A stretch of 35,741 nt of DNA from Candidatus Omnitrophota bacterium (GTDB taxonomy: Bacteria; Omnitrophota; Gorgyraeia; Duberdicusellales; 4484-171). This document shows, one piece after another, positions 1 to 10,486 of this stretch (within the stretch, counting starts at the first letter, position 1; every line of letters begins with the position of its first letter). The stretch spans positions 55,070-90,810 of the forward strand of contig JAQUWY010000003.1 of assembly GCA_028692655.1 (NCBI GenBank), read 5' to 3'. The position numbers and the translations under genes were made by a program. The notes under the pieces were generated by a model, which was not told the origin of the DNA, ran no database searches, and saw only the letters and a program-made list of their open reading frames with translations.

Positions 1-251
1 GGGTTAACAACGCTTCACTGAAAGTGAAGATCTTTTTCGTTGTTCCCCGTCTTGCTCTTTCTCTCAAGACGCCGTTATGTTCGGCAATTACGGTTTTTCA
101 AAGAAAACGTCTGGAGCGGAGGAAGGGTTAACAACGCTTCACTGAAAGTGAAGATCTTTTTCGTTGTTCCCCGTCTTGCTCTTTCTCTCAAGACGCCGTT
201 ATGTTCGGCAATTACGGTTTTTCAAAGAAAACGTCTGGAGCGGAGGAAGGG
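1..251. repeat. Tandem direct repeat, 124-bp period (1-124, 125-248, next unit starts at 249 and diverges inside tRNA-Gly after GGG)
   Basis: gggttaacaacgcttcactgaaagtgaag...ctggagcggaggaa is read twice; each unit ends with a copy of the 3' end of the tRNA-Gly gene (agcggaggaaggg). Confidence 0.95.
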
Positions 252-312
252 AATCGAACCCTCAACCTTCACGTTGGCAACGTGACGCTCTAGCCGATTG
301 AGCTACCCCCGC
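239..312 (-). tRNA. tRNA-Gly (GCC)
   Basis: Reverse complement gcgggggtagctcaatcggctagagcgtcacgttgccaacgtgaaggttgagggttcgattcccttcctccgct; acceptor GCGGGGG/CCTCCGC, anticodon loop TTGCCAA. Confidence 0.93.
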
Positions 313-363
313 AAACCAAATTCCAGAAGTGTTTTTGCATCAACCTTAAGATTTAAAAGAACG
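301..363. repeat. 63-bp direct repeat copy A (tRNA-Gly 5' end plus its leader)
   Basis: agctacccccgcaaaccaaattccagaag...atttaaaagaacg, identical to 478-540. Confidence 0.95.
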
Positions 364-477
364 CTTGTTGCAATCATACAGCGAAATCGGAAACCGATTG
401 TTAATGAACACATCACTTATGTGAATGTAAACGAACATAGGTGATAGGTGTGAATTAATCCCGGGTATGCCCCGGGA

Positions 478-540
478 AGCTACCCCCGCAAACCAAATTC
501 CAGAAGTGTTTTTGCATCAACCTTAAGATTTAAAAGAACG
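478..540. repeat. 63-bp direct repeat copy B (12 nt of tRNA-Gly 5' end plus leader)
   Basis: Identical to 301-363, offset 177 bp. Confidence 0.95.
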
Positions 541-625
541 TTCCTTATAAACCAACAGCTAAATCTTTAAATCGAAACAAATAATACAACTGCAGCCGGA
601 AAACTTTTTAGCTGTCGGCTATTAA

Positions 626-707
626 TGCGGACGGGGAGAGTCGAACTCCCACCTCTTACGAGACATGGTTCTAAGCCATGCGCGTCTGCCAGTTCCGCCA
701 CGTCCGC
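626..707 (-). tRNA. tRNA-Leu (TAG)
   Basis: Acceptor GCGGACG/CGTCCGC, anticodon loop CTTAGAA, long variable arm (class II tRNA). Confidence 0.93.
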
Positions 708-880
708 GCAAACGCAGATGCTATATACTGCCTGCGTAAATCTACGCATAAGTGAGTTCACTCCCGCTCCATGTTGTCAAAGATAAAAACTCTTCCCTAT
801 TCCAGCCTTTTAGCGAACCTCGTCTAAGCAAAAACCCCAATATTAATTTATAGCCCGGGGGTTCTGCCGAGGAATTAAAA

Positions 881-953
881 TGAGCCGCCCCAGGGTCGAA
901 CTGGGGACAGCCGCCTTAAAAGGGCGGTGCTCTACCAACTGAGCTAGCGGCCC
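881..953 (-). tRNA. tRNA-Lys (TTT)
   Basis: Acceptor GGGCCGC/GCGGCTC, anticodon loop CTTTTAA, T-arm cccagttcgaccctggg. Confidence 0.94.
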
Positions 954-991
954 ACCGATCTCCTAAGCAAGGACATTTCTATTATCCTTGT

Positions 992-1552
992 TTAGAATTC
1001 TTTTAATTCTTTTTCTTTTTCTTCGGAAATTTTATCTATATCTTTAACGTAGTTGTCAGTTATTTTTTGTAGTTCATCTTCCAATTTAAAACGGTCATCT
1101 TCGGAAATCTTTTTGCCCTTCTCAAGAAGTTTTATTTTCTCTTTACCGTCCCTTCTTACGGTCCGCACCGAGACTTTCCCTTCTTCTACAACTCTTTTAA
1201 CTATTTTTACCAGTTCATCCCGCCTCTCTTCTGACAAAGGAGGGACTACCAAGCGTATAATCTTTCCATCAGTCATAGGAGTTATGCCCAATTCTGATTG
1301 TAATATAGACTTTTCTATCTCTTTTACAGCCGACGGGTCATAAGGGCTTATGACAACCATTCTGGCCTCGGGAACTCCAATCGTAGCTATTTCTTTCAAT
1401 AGAGTCGGAGTACCATAATAGCTAACTCTTATGCCTTCGACCATTTTTGGATTTGCCCTGCCTGAACGAAGCTCCGCCAACTCTCTTTTGGTAGCTTCTA
1501 TAGCCTTTCGCATACTGCCCTCTATCTCTTTTAGCACTGACCTATCCACCAT
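992..1552 (-). CDS. frr: Ribosome recycling factor
   Basis: 186 aa; RSGRANPKMVEGIRVSYYGTPT..., follows pyrH in the rpsB-tsf-pyrH-frr order. Confidence 0.96.
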   Translation of the reverse strand: MVDRSVLKEIEGSMRKAIEATKRELAELRSGRANPKMVEGIRVSYYGTPTLLKEIATIGVPEARMVVISPYDPSAVKEIEKSILQSELGITPMTDGKIIRLVVPPLSEERRDELVKIVKRVVEEGKVSVRTVRRDGKEKIKLLEKGKKISEDDRFKLEDELQKITDNYVKDIDKISEEKEKELKEF

Positions 1553-1562
1553 AGCACCTTCC

Positions 1563-2276
1563 TTATTTAATGACTGTACCGATATTCTGGCCGCTAACTA
1601 CTTTTTTTAGATTGCCTCGTTCCATAAAATTAAAAACATTTATAGGAAGCTTGTTCTCCATGCATAAAGTAATAGCAGTTGTGTCCATTATCTTTAATCC
1701 CTTATTAATAACTTCCATATAAGCCATTTCCTTGAACATTGTGGCAGTTTTATCTTTCATGGGGTCAGATGAATACACCCCGTCAACCTTTGTCCCTTTT
1801 AATAAAATATCGACTCCGATTTCTACACTGCGCAAGGCAGCGGCCGTATCGGTTGTAAAATAAGGATTACCTGTACCGGCAACGAAAATAACTACTCTAT
1901 TCTTTTCCAAATGCCTCATGGCTCGGCGCCGGATATAAGGCTCAGCTATACGCTCCATATCAATAGCTGTCATTACTCTTGTAGGAACCCCTTCATTCTC
2001 CAGAGCGCTTTGCAAAGCAAGGCCGTTTAAGACAGTAGCCAGCATACCCATATAGTCAGCAACAGACCTTTGCATCTGAAATTCCTGCGAACGGGGAAGC
2101 CCGCGAAATATGTTACCTCCTCCCACCACAAGAGAAGTTTGAACTCCCAAATCAACAACTTCTTTGATTTGGCGCGCAAGATGAGCACAAATCGAAGTGT
2201 CTATGCCGTGTGACAATTCACCTAAAAACGCTTCTCCGCTAAGCTTAAGAAGAATTCTTTTATACTTTGACTTCAT
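1563..2276 (-). CDS. pyrH: UMP kinase
   Basis: [40 protein letters not shown] motifs. Confidence 0.97.
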   Translation of the reverse strand: MKSKYKRILLKLSGEAFLGELSHGIDTSICAHLARQIKEVVDLGVQTSLVVGGGNIFRGLPRSQEFQMQRSVADYMGMLATVLNGLALQSALENEGVPTRVMTAIDMERIAEPYIRRRAMRHLEKNRVVIFVAGTGNPYFTTDTAAALRSVEIGVDILLKGTKVDGVYSSDPMKDKTATMFKEMAYMEVINKGLKIMDTTAITLCMENKLPINVFNFMERGNLKKVVSGQNIGTVIK

Positions 2277-2300
2277 CTTTTACCCCTTGGAATTGACGGT

Positions 2301-2819
2301 TCAATCCCCTAAAGAAAAACGCACGAACCTTTTAATAACCACATTCTCTCCGGTTTGAGAAACCACATCCCGAAGGTATTGGCCGACTGTAAGCTGATTA
2401 TCTTTTATAAACGGCTGCTCAAGCAAACAGGCTTGTTTCAAATATTCTTCAGAATTTTCCTGTTTCTTTAACACATCCTCAGGCACATCGGCTTTGCCTA
2501 TATATTCAGGATAAACAGCAGCCACCTGCATTGCCACATCCTTGACAAACTTCTTAAAAACTTCGGTACGGGCAACGAAGTCTGTTTCGCAATTAACTTC
2601 TACTAAAGCTCCGAGGTTCCCTCCAAAGTGAATATAGGAGTCTATAATTCCTTGTGATGCAGTACGGGAACTTTTTTTCTCAAGCATCTGCACGCCTCTG
2701 TTTTTAAGAATACCTAAAGCTTTATCGAAATTACCCTCAGCTTGAGCCAGAGCTTTCCTGCACTCATTAATACCCAAAGAGGTCAACTCTCTCAGTTTCT
2801 TTATATCAGACAAACCCAT
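2301..2819 (-). CDS. tsf: Elongation factor Ts (short form); start moved to the ATG after the aaggagg SD
   Basis: IKKLRELTSLGINECRKALAQAEGNFDKA..., VNCETDFVAR motif. Confidence 0.95.
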   Translation of the reverse strand: MGLSDIKKLRELTSLGINECRKALAQAEGNFDKALGILKNRGVQMLEKKSSRTASQGIIDSYIHFGGNLGALVEVNCETDFVARTEVFKKFVKDVAMQVAAVYPEYIGKADVPEDVLKKQENSEEYLKQACLLEQPFIKDNQLTVGQYLRDVVSQTGENVVIKRFVRFSLGD

Positions 2820-2849
2820 TACATCCTCCTTATTCATTAAACATCTTCA

Positions 2850-3650
2850 CTATTTTTCTTTGGCTTGGCTTTCTTTAGCCGGATTTTTTTCATCCGCGTG
2901 ATCCGGGAGATCGGCTTTTTCTGCTTGGGAAATATCGCTTTTGGCTTTTGTAGCTATTTCAGCAGCTTTGTCTATACCCTCATTTACTGCTTCCACAATG
3001 CATGAAGCTATATATTTCACGGATTTTATTGAATCATCATTGCCCGGAACAGGGTAATCAATTATATCAGGGTTAGCATCCGTATCTATTAAAGCAACTA
3101 TGGGTATAGATAATTTGCGTACTTCCTTTATGCAGGCAACTTCTTTCTTTGGATCAACCACAAAGACACATCCGGGAAGGCCATCCAAAGAGGTAACTCC
3201 ACTGTAGCTTTTTTCCATCCTTTCTATCTCTCTATTCAGTTTTACGACTTCTTTCTTCATCATCGTATCAAATTCACCCTTTTGGCGTTTGTCCAATAGG
3301 TCAATGTATTTGTTGACTCTGTTTCTTACAGTAGAGAAATTAGTCAAGAGCCCGCCTACCCAACGCTCTACCACATAAGGCATACCACAAGAAGAAGCCA
3401 ATTCTTTTATAAGGCCTCTTAACTGTTTTTTGGTGGCCACAAAAAGTATTTTTTCACCCGATTGAGCCTTTTCTTTTACAAAGTCTTTGGCTTCCTGCAA
3501 TTTTTGGGCAGTTTTCTCCAAATCAATAATATAAACCTTTTTCTTCTTACCAAAGATAAAACGCTTCATCTTCGGATTCCAATGTTTACTCAAGTGGCCA
3601 AAATGCGCACCACTTTCTAATAAATCCTTAATAATATCGGGCAAAACCAT
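2850..3650 (-). CDS. rpsB: 30S ribosomal protein S2 with Lys/Glu/Ala-rich C-terminal tail; likely start MVLPDI preceded by aggagg
   Basis: LLESGAHFGHLSKHWNPKMKRFIFGKKKKVYIIDLEKT. Confidence 0.97.
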   Translation of the reverse strand: MVLPDIIKDLLESGAHFGHLSKHWNPKMKRFIFGKKKKVYIIDLEKTAQKLQEAKDFVKEKAQSGEKILFVATKKQLRGLIKELASSCGMPYVVERWVGGLLTNFSTVRNRVNKYIDLLDKRQKGEFDTMMKKEVVKLNREIERMEKSYSGVTSLDGLPGCVFVVDPKKEVACIKEVRKLSIPIVALIDTDANPDIIDYPVPGNDDSIKSVKYIASCIVEAVNEGIDKAAEIATKAKSDISQAEKADLPDHADEKNPAKESQAKEK

Positions 3651-3844
3651 ACCTGTCTTTCCTCCTTTTGATTGCAAACTTAATTATCTGGCTATATTTT
3701 CAGTAAAATTATAGACGATTCACAAATTCAAAGTATATCATATTTATTAATATTTTCAACATTATATTATACGTAGATTTCCAAAAAAATCCAGAAATCT
3801 CTTGGCTGGCTTATAACCGCCCCTTACAAGACTTTCAGGCTTTT

Positions 3845-5662
3845 TTAAGCACTAAATTGCAGATTATACAGCTTTTTATAGAGGGTATCCGAGCTTAAAA
3901 GCGTAGCGTGATCGCCAATTTCTACGATATTGCCTTTATCAAGAACCACAATCCTATCTGCCTTTTGGACAGTAGAAAAACGGTGGGCTATGACAAAGGA
4001 TGTCCTGCCCTTCATTAAGGTTTCAAGAGCATCTTTTATTAATTGTTCAGAGGCAGAATCCAAATGGCTGGTGGCCTCATCCAGGATAAGTATCGGGGCA
4101 TTTTTAAGTATAGCCCTGGCTATTGAAATTCTTTGTTTTTCTCCTCCGGAAAGGCGTAAGCCTCTATCTCCAATTACTGTAGAAAAAGCATCTGGAAAAT
4201 TCTGAATAAATTCAAACGCATGCGCTTTTTTTGCCGCCTCAATTATTTCCTGGTCTGTTGTTCCAAAATTTCCATAAGCGATATTCTCCCGTATGGTAGT
4301 ATTAAAAAGCACCATCTCTTGAGAAACTATAGCAATGAAAGAGCGCAAATCTTTTATTTTTAAATCCTTGATATCAACGCCATCAATAGATATTTTACCT
4401 TTGCAAGGGTCATACATACGAGGCAACAAACTAACCAAAGTGGACTTGCCGGCACCGGAATGACCCACTAAAGCAATAACCTCGCCTTTCTTAACATCAA
4501 GATTTATATTCTTTAATACTGTTTCTTCGTTTTGACCATATTTAAAATCTACTTCTTCAAAAATAATGCTATTATTGAAATTAGTTAAACTTTTGGGAAA
4601 CTTTATCTCTTTTACTTTTATATCTTCTTCTAAAATGTCATAAATCCTGGCAGAAGCCGCTAAAGCTTGCTGGTTAATAGCGTGAATATTAGATAATTTT
4701 TTCAAAGGCCTGAGCATAGAAAGCAAGAAAGCTAAAAAAACGCCAAAAACTCCAAAAGAAAGCCTTCCGGATATAACCTCATTACCCACAAGCCAAAGAA
4801 TAATGACCGCGCCTAGGACCCCGACGAATTCAGTCAAGGGGGATAAAACAAGAGTTCTTTTTATACTTTTTAATGTAAATTTATAGTAATTTTGGTTAAT
4901 TTTTTTGAACCTTTCCAACTCATAGTCTTCACGAGAAAAAGCTTTTACGATGTAAGCGCCCTGGATAGTTTCTGCCATTAAAGAATTTAAATCTGCCATT
5001 TTCTTTTGTATTTCCACGGAAAACTTTTTTATCTTTTTCCCTATTCTGGCAACCGGAACCATAACCAAGGGAAAAATAACAAAAGCTATCAAGGGAAGCT
5101 TCCAGGAAATTTTAAAACCGATATAAAAAGATAAAAAAGTAAAAACCACAAGCTTCATAGATTCAAAAATGAAATCTTTTAAGGCGTAAGAGATTGCATT
5201 GGTTATGGCCGCGACATCATTGGTAATCCGCGACATAAGCTCTCCTGTCCTCTTTTTACCGTAGAAATCCATGGACAAACCCTGAAACTTAGCATAAAGA
5301 TCATTGCGCACCTGGCGTACAACACCTTGGCCGACTATATTCATAAGGTAATCCTGCAAAAAAACAAATATACCCTTGATTAAAAAAAGTAAAGGTATGA
5401 AAATTATCATAACCCGAAGAAAAATTAAAGGCTCTATTGAATTAAGCTTATTGATTATTTTTGAGACAAAATCAGGCAAGTGGCCGGGAATGGCTATCAT
5501 CTTATTAGACAATACCCTGTCCGAGAGAGGTGCAATCATACCTAAGCTTACCCCCTCAAAAATGGTAGAAACACCCATGCATAAACCGGCTAAAACAAGC
5601 AATGCCCGGTATGATTTCGTGAATTTAAGTAGTTTGCGGTACTCTTTTAGATATTTTTTCAT
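3845..5662 (-). CDS. ABC transporter, fused permease/ATPase, MsbA-like
   Basis: N-terminal TM domain; Walker A GHSGAGKST, signature LSGGEKQR, Walker B ILILDEATS. Confidence 0.88.
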   Translation of the reverse strand: MKKYLKEYRKLLKFTKSYRALLVLAGLCMGVSTIFEGVSLGMIAPLSDRVLSNKMIAIPGHLPDFVSKIINKLNSIEPLIFLRVMIIFIPLLFLIKGIFVFLQDYLMNIVGQGVVRQVRNDLYAKFQGLSMDFYGKKRTGELMSRITNDVAAITNAISYALKDFIFESMKLVVFTFLSFYIGFKISWKLPLIAFVIFPLVMVPVARIGKKIKKFSVEIQKKMADLNSLMAETIQGAYIVKAFSREDYELERFKKINQNYYKFTLKSIKRTLVLSPLTEFVGVLGAVIILWLVGNEVISGRLSFGVFGVFLAFLLSMLRPLKKLSNIHAINQQALAASARIYDILEEDIKVKEIKFPKSLTNFNNSIIFEEVDFKYGQNEETVLKNINLDVKKGEVIALVGHSGAGKSTLVSLLPRMYDPCKGKISIDGVDIKDLKIKDLRSFIAIVSQEMVLFNTTIRENIAYGNFGTTDQEIIEAAKKAHAFEFIQNFPDAFSTVIGDRGLRLSGGEKQRISIARAILKNAPILILDEATSHLDSASEQLIKDALETLMKGRTSFVIAHRFSTVQKADRIVVLDKGNIVEIGDHATLLSSDTLYKKLYNLQFSA

Positions 5663-5692
5663 GGTTAAGTTTGAGGGATTTTACCACACGAA

Positions 5693-5721
5693 TTGACTTT
5701 CTACAAGAGATTTGATAGTAT
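5693..5721 (+). promoter_or_regulatory. Candidate sigma70-type promoter for Gfo/Idh-lpxB: TTGACT-N17-TAGTAT
   Basis: Hexamers read directly; -10 ends 7 nt before the probable ATG at 5729. Confidence 0.5.
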
Positions 5722-5728
5722 GATACTT

Positions 5729-6640
5729 ATGTTAAAAGTAGGAATAGTCGGCGTAGGAAAGTTGGGGAAAATACACCTGCGTATTTATAGCGAGATCAAG
5801 ATTATCGGGACAATATACTTAGCCGACAGCAATCCAGAGGCTGTCGCCGAATACCCCGATTACAAGTATTTCGCGGATTATAGGCAGTTAAAAGACAAGG
5901 TTGATTTGGTAAGCATAGCCGCACCCACCTCGAACCATTATGAAATAGCTTCTTTCTTCCTTAATCATAAAATTCCGGTATTGGTTGAGAAGCCTTTAAC
6001 TCAAAACGGAAACGAAGCAAAAAAAATAGTCGCTCTGGCCAAGAAAAACCAAACCCTTCTATTTGTAGGGCATGTAGAACGCTACAACAGCGCTTATCTG
6101 GCAATAAAAAAGATTATCAAAAACCCTTTGTTTATAGAGTGCCACCGCCTAAACCCTTATCCGGGGCGTTCACTTGATATAAGTGTAGTGCTTGATTTAA
6201 TGATACATGATTTAGACATAATACTGGGGCTTATAAAAGATAAAGTTAAAAAAGTAGAAGCTAAGGGAGTAAAAGTAATCTCACCGACCGCGGATATAGC
6301 CAACGCCCGGCTGACTTTTAAAAAAGGATGCGTTGCCAACATTACATCCTCCCGGATATCAGAAAAAAAAGAGAGAAAAATAAGAATTTTTATGTCGAAC
6401 TGTTATATTTCTCTGGATTACGCTCAGCAAACCGTAGAGATATACAGGAAAAATAAAAACGAGATAGTAAAAAGATGCCTGCCAATCAATAAGGAAGAGC
6501 CTTTAAAAAGAGAAATCGTTGACTTCGTGCGCCTGGTTAAAACAAAAAAATTCAGCTTAGACTACGCGAAAAGAGCAAAAAACGCCCTGATTCTTGCTTG
6601 CAAAATAGATTCTCACATAAACAAGCAGGCAAATCGCTAA
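5729..6640 (+). CDS. Gfo/Idh/MocA family NAD(P)-dependent oxidoreductase
   Basis: MLKVGIVGVGKLGKIHLRIY Rossmann motif, VEKPLTQN motif; adjacent to lpxB. Confidence 0.9.
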   Translation: MLKVGIVGVGKLGKIHLRIYSEIKIIGTIYLADSNPEAVAEYPDYKYFADYRQLKDKVDLVSIAAPTSNHYEIASFFLNHKIPVLVEKPLTQNGNEAKKIVALAKKNQTLLFVGHVERYNSAYLAIKKIIKNPLFIECHRLNPYPGRSLDISVVLDLMIHDLDIILGLIKDKVKKVEAKGVKVISPTADIANARLTFKKGCVANITSSRISEKKERKIRIFMSNCYISLDYAQQTVEIYRKNKNEIVKRCLPINKEEPLKREIVDFVRLVKTKKFSLDYAKRAKNALILACKIDSHINKQANR

Positions 6641-6659
6641 CAGCTACCTTTTTAAGAAA

Positions 6660-7757
6660 ATGACTATCAATAAAATAAAAAAAGTCGTTATAGTAGCCGG
6701 CGATACTTCCGGCGACTTGTATGGAGGATTACTTTGTGAGCACCTAAGGAAAAAATATCCTTTAGTGGAGATTTTCTCGTTTGGGGGGAAAAATCTGGCA
6801 AAAAACTCTAATCAAATAATGGATTTGCTTTCCCACTCGGTTTGCGGCCTGCTTGAGGTGGTTTCATCTATAAAAGCATTGGTCAAGATTTTCAATAGTA
6901 CTTTTTCCTACATAGAAAAAAATAAGCCCGACTTGGTAATTTTGATTGATTTTCCTGATTTTAATCTTCGCCTGGCTAAAAAGTTAAATAAAAAATACCC
7001 TTTATTTTACTATGTAAGCCCTCAAGTATGGGCATGGAGAAAAGGCAGAGTAAGCTTAATCAGAAAATACGTCAGCAAAATGATAGTTATTTTTAAATTT
7101 GAGAAAGAATTCTACGAAAAGGAAAATATTAATGCCCTTTATTTCGGGCATCCTCTGCTTGAATTGGTAAAAAAAAGCGGCTTCGAAACTAAAAAAATAA
7201 TTTCTTTTTTGCCCGGTTCAAGAAAAAATGAAATCAGGAAACATCTCCCCTTGATGTTGGAATCAAAACGAATTCTTGAAAAAAAACTTCCGGGTTACCG
7301 CTTCCAAATATTGCGGCCGAAAAACTTTCCGGAAGCTTTCTACAAACAGTTTGATTGCAAAATAGATATAATAGAGCACTCTTATAAAGCAGTTGAAGAG
7401 TCAAAGTTTATAGTGGCCTCTTCGGGAACAGCAACCGTTGAAATCGCAATTTTGGAAGTGCCCTATGTTATAATTTATAAAGTTAACCCTCTAAGCTGGC
7501 ATATACTAAAACGCGCGGTAAAAATTAGGTTTGTCGGTATGGTAAATATCCTGGCAAACCGGCCGATAGTCAAAGAGCTGCTCCAAAACCAAGCCACACC
7601 GGAAAACATTGCTAAAACAGCACTCTTCTATCTCGACGACGAAGAAAATTACCAGAAACTAAAAACCGAACTAAAGAATACCAAAAACATCTTAAAACCC
7701 GAGAAAGGAACTGAATGCCTGGCAGAGTTCATAGGAAACTATCTTAATCTTTCGTGA
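6660..7757 (+). CDS. lpxB: Lipid-A-disaccharide synthase
   Basis: AGDTSGDLYGGLL, IDFPDFNLRLAKK, YYVSPQVWAWRKGR, FYGHPL-like FGHPLLE, LPGSRKNEI motifs. Confidence 0.95.
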   Translation: MTINKIKKVVIVAGDTSGDLYGGLLCEHLRKKYPLVEIFSFGGKNLAKNSNQIMDLLSHSVCGLLEVVSSIKALVKIFNSTFSYIEKNKPDLVILIDFPDFNLRLAKKLNKKYPLFYYVSPQVWAWRKGRVSLIRKYVSKMIVIFKFEKEFYEKENINALYFGHPLLELVKKSGFETKKIISFLPGSRKNEIRKHLPLMLESKRILEKKLPGYRFQILRPKNFPEAFYKQFDCKIDIIEHSYKAVEESKFIVASSGTATVEIAILEVPYVIIYKVNPLSWHILKRAVKIRFVGMVNILANRPIVKELLQNQATPENIAKTALFYLDDEENYQKLKTELKNTKNILKPEKGTECLAEFIGNYLNLS

Positions 7758-7761
7758 AGAA

Positions 7762-9582
7762 TCAAAAACTTTTCTTCTTGCTTTTTTTTCCCTTAATAAA
7801 ATGTAATATATTTAGAATGGCGGCCGGGGTGACGCCGCTTATCTGTAAAGCTTCTCCCAACGTGACAGGTTGAAATTTCTTTAATTTTTCTATTATTTCT
7901 TTGGATAAAGAGGAAACTTTAGAATAATCTATTTTTGTCATTTTTACTTTATTTAAATTTTCTAACTCCCTCACCCAGGCACATTCTCTCTTTAGAAACC
8001 CTTCATATTTTGCCAATATTTCCACTTCCCGCTGAACGCCTATGTCAACGCTCTCGGATAAAATGCCGGAAATACCGGAGAAATCTGCTTTAGGCCGTTT
8101 TAAAAAATCAAAAAGAGTTATTCTTTGGCCTTCTAAAGAAATTTTTTTAGCTTTTGACTTTTTTAAAATGCTATCAATTTGCTTTTGCCGCCCTAAAATC
8201 CTAGAGTAATCATTTTTACCCAAAATCCCTAAACTCAAAGCCTGTGGAACTAAACGCATAGAGGCGTTTGACTCTCTCAAGGAAAGCCTGAATTCACTGC
8301 GGGAAGTAAACATCCTGTAAGGCTCATCAGTACCCTTGGTAACTAAATCGTCTATCAGAACTCCAATGTAAGCTAAGTTTCTGGCTATGGTAAATTCTTT
8401 TCTTTTTCTTACTTTTAAAGCAGCGTTTATGCCGGCAACCAAGCCTTGGGCAGCAGCCTCTTCATAACCAGTTGTACCGTTGATTTGCCCAGCGAAATAA
8501 AGCCCCCTCATGGTTTTGGCTTCCAAGGTATGGTATAGCTGCCGGGAGTCTATAAGGCCATGCTCGATACCGTAACCCGGGCGCAGAATACGCGCTTTCT
8601 CCATGCCTTTTATAGTATGAATAAATTTTAGCTGCACATCAAAAGGTAAAGACGTAGATATCCCATTAGGGTAAACTTCCTCTGAATTTTCTCCTTCCGG
8701 TTCTACAAAGACATGGTGCCTGTCCTTATCTTTGAATTTTACCACTTTATCCTCCAAAGAAGGGCAATATCTGACACCCTGAGATTTTATTTTTCCCGAA
8801 TAAAGCGGTGAATACTTCAAATTGCTTAAAATAACCTTATGCGTTTTTATATTGGTGTAAGTGATAAAGCAGCTTAAGTATTTTGGAATTATATGTTCAT
8901 TTGTGAAAGAAAAAGGTTCAACGTCCTTTTCAGGAGGCTGAGGTACCATTTTAGAAAAATCAATGCTTCTTTTGTCTAAACGGGCGCAGGTGCCGGTTTT
9001 GAAATGCTTAGTTTTAAAACCCAAAGCCTTTATGCTGTCAAATAAAGCATCACTTGACTCTTCATAAATCCTGCCGCCGGAAAAACTATTTAAACCTATA
9101 TGTATTTTACTTTTAAGAAAAGTTCCCGCGCAAATAATGACGGCCTTGGAAAAGAAATCCTGTCCAAAATTAGTCCTGATACCGCAGACTTTGTTCCCTT
9201 TCACCAGAAGAGTATCAACTTTTGCTTGCAATATTCTGATATTGGGATTATTTTCTAAAAGAAAACGTGCAGTTTCAGGATACCTGAACATATCCACCTG
9301 GGCACGGGTAGCCCAAACAGCTTTACCTTTGCTTCTGTTTAAAATGCGGTAACCGAGCGCGTTAGCATCAGCGAGCCTGCCCATAATCCCTCCTAAAGCA
9401 TCAAGTTCCCTGACTAAATGCCCTTTGGCTACGCCGCCTATGGCTGGATTACAGGAAAGCTTTCCTATGCCGTCGATATCAATAGTCAAAAGCAACACGC
9501 TGCACCCTAAAGAAGCCGCCGAATTAGCTGCTTCAATTCCGGCGTGGCCGGCACCAATAACAATACAGTCGTATTTTTCCAT
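7762..9582 (-). CDS. mnmG: tRNA uridine-5-carboxymethylaminomethyl(34) modification enzyme; start set at [12 protein letters not shown]
   Basis: [64 protein letters not shown] motifs. Confidence 0.96.
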   Translation of the reverse strand: MEKYDCIVIGAGHAGIEAANSAASLGCSVLLLTIDIDGIGKLSCNPAIGGVAKGHLVRELDALGGIMGRLADANALGYRILNRSKGKAVWATRAQVDMFRYPETARFLLENNPNIRILQAKVDTLLVKGNKVCGIRTNFGQDFFSKAVIICAGTFLKSKIHIGLNSFSGGRIYEESSDALFDSIKALGFKTKHFKTGTCARLDKRSIDFSKMVPQPPEKDVEPFSFTNEHIIPKYLSCFITYTNIKTHKVILSNLKYSPLYSGKIKSQGVRYCPSLEDKVVKFKDKDRHHVFVEPEGENSEEVYPNGISTSLPFDVQLKFIHTIKGMEKARILRPGYGIEHGLIDSRQLYHTLEAKTMRGLYFAGQINGTTGYEEAAAQGLVAGINAALKVRKRKEFTIARNLAYIGVLIDDLVTKGTDEPYRMFTSRSEFRLSLRESNASMRLVPQALSLGILGKNDYSRILGRQKQIDSILKKSKAKKISLEGQRITLFDFLKRPKADFSGISGILSESVDIGVQREVEILAKYEGFLKRECAWVRELENLNKVKMTKIDYSKVSSLSKEIIEKLKKFQPVTLGEALQISGVTPAAILNILHFIKGKKSKKKSF

Positions 9583-9643
9583 GTTTAACATGCTCCCGAT
9601 TTTATCCCTGCAGATTGTAGATGAGTCAGAAAGGGCGGAATTA

Positions 9644-10387
9644 TTATTTCTTTGTCTGTTTAGCAACAGAATCAATTGCCTTCTTTATAACTTCAGGATC
9701 ACCTAAATAATAATGCTTTACTGGTTTCAGGCTATCATTAAGCTCGTAAACCAGAGGAATTCCTGTAGGAATATTGAGGCTGACTATCTCTTCGTTTGAA
9801 ACATTATCAAGATATTTAACCAGAGCCCTTAGGCTGTTACCGTGAGCGGCAATGATAATCCGTTTTCCCTTGGAAAGCTCCGGAACTATAGCCTTGTGCC
9901 AATAAGGCAGGAAACGCTCAACAGTATCTTTTAGGCATTCAGTAAGAGGCAGCTCTTCTTTAGTTAAATCCGAATATCTTGAGTCACCGCCGGGATAACG
10001 TTTGTCATCCGGAGAGAGTTCCGGAGGCGGAGTATCATAACTGCGCCGCCATATTAAAACTTGTTTTTCTCCGTATTTCTTAACGGTTTCCAGTTTATTT
10101 AAACCCTGCAAAGCCCCATAATGCCTCTCGTTTAACCTCCAGGAACGCCGTACCGGAATCCACATCAAATCCATATCTTCTAAAACTATCCAGAGAGTTT
10201 TAATTGCTCTCTTTAAAACCGAAGTAAAAGCTAAATCAAAACTAAAGCCCTCTTTTTTTAGCCATTGGGCCCCCATATGAGCTTCTTTTACTCCTTTTTC
10301 GGACAAACCGACATCAGTCCAGCCTGTAAATCGGTTTTCTAAGTTCCATACACTTTCTCCGTGGCGCAGCAAAACAAGTTTATGCAT
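9644..10387 (-). CDS. gpmA: 2,3-bisphosphoglycerate-dependent phosphoglycerate mutase
   Basis: [43 protein letters not shown]. Confidence 0.95.
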   Translation of the reverse strand: MHKLVLLRHGESVWNLENRFTGWTDVGLSEKGVKEAHMGAQWLKKEGFSFDLAFTSVLKRAIKTLWIVLEDMDLMWIPVRRSWRLNERHYGALQGLNKLETVKKYGEKQVLIWRRSYDTPPPELSPDDKRYPGGDSRYSDLTKEELPLTECLKDTVERFLPYWHKAIVPELSKGKRIIIAAHGNSLRALVKYLDNVSNEEIVSLNIPTGIPLVYELNDSLKPVKHYYLGDPEVIKKAIDSVAKQTKK

Positions 10388-10486
10388 ATCTTTCTCCTAA
10401 AATAAAAATGATTACAATGATCAAAGCCGGCCACAGTATCTCACGGCACTATAGCCCTTATTGAAATCACTGCAATCACTCTTATG

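Noticed and set aside
40-285. 81-aa plus-strand ORF in the tandem repeat
   Set aside because: Crosses the 124-bp repeat units and into tRNA-Gly; no SD or family resemblance.
567-761. 64-aa minus-strand ORF
   Set aside because: It spans tRNA-Leu (626-707); the translation is a by-product of the tRNA gene.
833-863. AACCCC/GGGGTT hairpin after tRNA-Lys as a rho-independent terminator (minus strand)
   Set aside because: Only 6 bp with a ~19-nt loop and a short T run; suggestive but not strong enough to list as a feature.
9583-9675. mnmG/gpmA coding overlap
   Set aside because: Disappears when mnmG starts at [12 protein letters not shown] (9582); the upstream extension is not FAD-domain sequence.
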